A DNA stretch of 64,000 bases, from contig NZ_OY787459.1 in the NCBI RefSeq assembly GCF_963678865.1, forward strand, positions 338,501 to 402,500, read 5' to 3'. Positions 61,755-64,000 of this stretch are shown piece by piece (the first letter of the stretch is position 1; each line of letters opens with the position of its first letter). The notes under the pieces are model-generated. The model had not been told where the DNA came from, made no database searches, and was given only the letters and a program-made list of their open reading frames with translations. The stretch comes from Maridesulfovibrio sp. GTDB taxonomy: Bacteria; Desulfobacterota; Desulfovibrionia; Desulfovibrionales; Desulfovibrionaceae. The translations under genes were made by a program, and so were the position numbers.

Positions 61755-63290
61755 ATGTCTTCATCTCATGCTCCCGCCGCCAAGGACGGGAAACTTAAGA
61801 TTGCCATTGATCCGGTTACCCGAATCGAAGGTCACCTCAAGGCTGAGGTCGTAGTTAAAGACGGTAAAGTAGTGGATGCATGGCTCTCCGGCGGCATGTA
61901 TCGCGGTTTCGAGAACATCCTTGTCGGACGTGATCCCCGTGATGCAGCCCAGCTGACCCAGCGTCTGTGCGGTGTTTGTCCAACTGCTCATTCCACTGCT
62001 TCCACCCGTGCTCTTGATGACGCTTTTGGCGTAAAGCTGACCACCAACGGTCGTGTAACCAAAAACCTCATCTTCGGCGCTAACTACCTGCAGTCTCATA
62101 TTCTGCATTTCTATCATCTTGCAGCTCTGGACTTCGTACGCGGTCCCGGCAAAGCTCCCTTTGTTCCCCGCTTCGAACATCCTGACCTGCGTCTTGATGA
62201 AAAAACCAACAAGGTAGCTGTAGACCAGTACGTTAAGGCTCTTGAAATCCGCCGTATCTGCCACGAAATGGTAGCTCTCTTCGGTGGTAAAATGCCTCAC
62301 ATCTCAGGTCAGGTCGTTGGTGGTGCAACTGAAATTCCGACCCAGGAAAAGCTCGCTGAATACGCAAGCCGTTTCAAGCAGGTCCAGAAGTTCATTGCTG
62401 AAACCTACGTCCCCACTGTTTACCTTATCGGTTCCGTCTACAAAGATCTGTTCAAGATCGGTGGCGGTTATAAAAATGCTATGGCTTACGGCGTATTCCC
62501 CATGGATGATGCTGAGTCCGAATTCCTGCTCAAGCCCGGTGTATACATCGACGGCAAAGATGCAGGCTTTGACCAGAAGCTCATCAAGGAATACACCAAG
62601 TACGCATGGTACACCGACGAGTGTTCCGATCTGCATCCCAGCGAAGGTAAAACCATCCCGGATGTACATAAGAAGGACGCTTACAGCTTCTGTAAGGCTT
62701 CCCGCTACAACGGCCACGCTGTTGAAGTCGGTCCCCTTGCACGTATGTGGGTTCATAACCCCGAGCTCAGCCCCATGGGTAAAAAACAGCTCAAGGATCT
62801 CTTCGGCATCGAAGCCAAGATGTTCCGCGATCTGGGCGAAGATATGGCATTCTCCCTCATGGGCCGCCACGTTGCACGCGCAGAAGAAGCCTACATGGTT
62901 GCAAACGCAATTCAGGATGCATGGCTCAAGGAAGTCAAACCCGGCGAAGAAACCTACGTCAAGTCTGAAATTCCGCAGTCTGCAGAAGGTCTCGGTCTTA
63001 CCGAAGCACCCCGTGGCTCCCTGCTGCACTACATCAACATCAAGGACCAGAAGACTGCCAATTACCAGATGATCCCCGCGACCCTCTGGAACAGCACCCC
63101 TCGTGATGACAAAGGTCATCGCGGTACCATCGAGGAAGCCCTCGTGGGTACTCCGGTTCCCGATCCGAAAAACCCTGTTGACGTCTCAAGGATCATCAGA
63201 TCCTTTGACCCGTGACTGGGTTGTGCCGTGCACGTGCTGCACGCAGAGACCGGTGAAGAGCATGTTGTTCACGTAGGCGAAGGCTGCTAA
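61755..63290 (+). CDS. hysA: [NiFeSe] hydrogenase large subunit with in-frame Sec (TGA)
   Basis: Catalytic subunit holding the Ni-Fe site. The N-terminal ligand motif is RLCGVCPTAHSTAS near residue 71. The frame reaches SFDP and then TGA at 63213-63215. If read as selenocysteine, translation continues LGCAVHVLHAETGEEHVVHV and ends GEGC at TAA 63288-63290. This restores DPUxxCxxH, the second metal-binding motif of [NiFeSe] enzymes, giving 511 residues. The maturation protease would cut after the His (AVH), removing an 18-residue tail. Stopping at the TGA would delete two of the four metal ligands. The small subunit agrees in type. A hairpin just after the TGA may be the SECIS. Confidence 0.93.
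63213..63255 (+). promoter_or_regulatory. Sec codon and candidate bacterial SECIS hairpin
   Basis: A TGA at 63213-63215 lies in the conserved DPUxxC position. A hairpin follows directly: CGTGCA (63227-63232) pairs with TGCACG (63238-63243), with a 5-base loop and weaker outer pairs. The spacing of the loop, about 18-22 bases after the TGA, is as expected for a SelB-bound element. Confidence 0.6.
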
Positions 63291-63313
63291 CGTAACGACG
63301 TTTCACTGAATAT

Positions 63314-63356
63314 AAACTCCCGGTCGCAGGGTCCCTGTGTCCGGGAGTTTCCCTTT
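63314..63356 (+). terminator. Hairpin after hysA
   Basis: AAACTCCCGG (63314-63323) pairs with CCGGGAGTTT (63341-63350). A short T-containing tail follows. It may partly separate hysBA from the protease gene. Confidence 0.75.
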
Positions 63357-63379
63357 ATAGTCTCCGACGGCTCTCCGAG

Positions 63380-63583
63380 GTCCAAAGAACCCTTTTGCAA
63401 AAGGGTTCTTTGGACTCTCCCAAAACCTTTCAGTAAGGCTTCGCCGTCTTTGTTTTCGAAGACCTTCATAGAAAGCTATTCGCAAAGCATAACTAAAACG
63501 TCTTTGAAAGAGAGGGGATGGGGTCTGGGGAAGGGGAGAGAAAACTTTGCTAACGCCCAAAGTTTTTCTCTCCCCTTCCCCAG
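63380..63583. repeat. Composite palindromic repeat element between hysA and the protease gene
   Basis: Two long inverted repeats lie in a 323-bp gap. One is a perfect 36-bp palindrome (63380-63397 with 63398-63415, no loop). The other pairs 63525-63549 with 63558-63583 (25 and 26 bases, one bulge). Between them lies AAGGCTTCGCC. The arrangement looks like a repetitive extragenic element of Desulfovibrio-type genomes rather than an ordinary terminator. Confidence 0.75.
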
Positions 63584-63613
63584 CCGCCGGAGGCATCCCA
63601 AAAAGGATATAAA

Positions 63614-64000
63614 ATGAAGAAACTGTTGGTACTTGGGATTGGAAACATCCTCCTTGGCGATGAGGGCGTCGGGGTGCATGCTGTAGAAGAGTTGAAGAAA
63701 GAAGAATGGCCCGAGTTCGTCCATCTGGTGGACGGCGGCACATTCACTCATGATATTTTTCATATTCTGGAAGGCTATGACGGACTTCTGGTGCTGGACA
63801 TCGTTCATGGCGGGAAGGATGGCGGCACCGTATATTATCTTGAAGAAAAAGATATTATCGACAACGAGAAACAACGTTTGTCACTGCACGACATTGATCT
63901 TGTTGATTCCCTGAATATGGCCGGAGCAGTCGGCAAGCGTCCTGCAATGCGTATTCTGGGCATGGAGCCTGAGAACTACACTGACTGGTCCATGGAGATG
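63614..64000 (+). CDS. hysD: Hydrogenase maturation protease, partial (runs off the window)
   Basis: The first 129 residues are present, and the frame is open to the window edge. The sequence MKKLLVLGIGNILLGDEGVG is the signature of the HyaD/HybD/HycI endopeptidase family that clips the C-terminal tail of Ni-Fe hydrogenase large subunits. The metal-sensing residues fit: Glu in GDEGVG, Asp in VLDIVHGG and His in SLHDIDL. Placed after hysBA, it is the natural protease for HysA. AAGGA lies 9 bp before the ATG. The C-terminus is outside the window. Confidence 0.92.
   Translation, partial: MKKLLVLGIGNILLGDEGVGVHAVEELKKEEWPEFVHLVDGGTFTHDIFHILEGYDGLLVLDIVHGGKDGGTVYYLEEKDIIDNEKQRLSLHDIDLVDSLNMAGAVGKRPAMRILGMEPENYTDWSMEM

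Noticed and set aside
63213..63215. TGA taken as the true stop of the hydrogenase large subunit
   Set aside because: It would remove the second metal-binding CxxC-type motif. The downstream 25 codons restore DPUxxCxxH exactly.
1..64000. CRISPR arrays, rRNA genes, complete insertion sequences or prophage genes
   Set aside because: None was seen. Only an IS200 remnant and a lone IS3 OrfA are present.

Overview
The window looks like the chromosome of a Desulfovibrio-type sulfate reducer, probably a marine Maridesulfovibrio-like lineage. The evidence is a periplasmic [NiFeSe] hydrogenase with an in-frame selenocysteine codon, a large soluble heterodisulfide-reductase (Hdr) gene cluster, and a tig-clpP-clpX-(kinase)-lon core block. 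The genus call is inference. The left 37 kb is accessory in character. The right 26 kb (from about 38 kb) is mostly core housekeeping and energy metabolism.

Left part, 1-22 kb. An exported agmatine-deiminase homologue, a decayed IS200 transposase and a Glu/Asp-type symporter come first. They are followed by a sugar ABC transporter whose permease is fused to its own binding protein, and by the cysteine desulfidase/permease pair cyuA-cyuP. Next come an exported proline dehydrogenase, a two-module NRPS with a terminal reductase and a Sfp-type PPTase (an aureusimine/AusAB-like layout), and a threonine dehydratase with a Tat signal. Three enzymes of amino-acid or amine breakdown that are normally cytoplasmic therefore carry export signals within 21 kb. 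This is the most unusual theme of the left half.

Middle, 22-37 kb. An HD hydrolase lies between two decayed XRE-antitoxin tails. An NtrC-type regulator with a degenerate receiver is divergent from a long operon-like series: a lone IS3 OrfA, HdrA, MvhD, an FrhB/FdhB-like Fe-S protein, a 1143-residue tandem HdrA with an embedded receiver-like domain, HdrC, HdrB, a double Usp protein and an HdrD-like CCG protein. The set suggests flavin-based electron bifurcation or confurcation in the cytoplasm. Right after it lie three 10-bp direct repeats, a 46-nt 3' fragment of a tRNA-Thr(CGT) gene with a terminator, and an intact tRNA-Arg(CCG). The tRNA fragment looks like the distal attachment site of an integrated element and may mark the right edge of an island.

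Right part, 38-64 kb. This holds a chemoreceptor, a lipoprotein, an AraC/LysE pair, a Crp/Fnr regulator with a perfect FNR-type box facing a BASS-family transporter, and a Fur-box-like palindrome before a small TPR protein. Then come trigger factor, ClpP, ClpX, a sensor kinase and Lon, followed by a serine hydrolase, alkaline phosphatase, a YibE/F protein, an M23 peptidase and the hysBA-protease hydrogenase operon. The maturation protease gene runs off the right end. Stretches between genes mostly hold strong intrinsic terminators.
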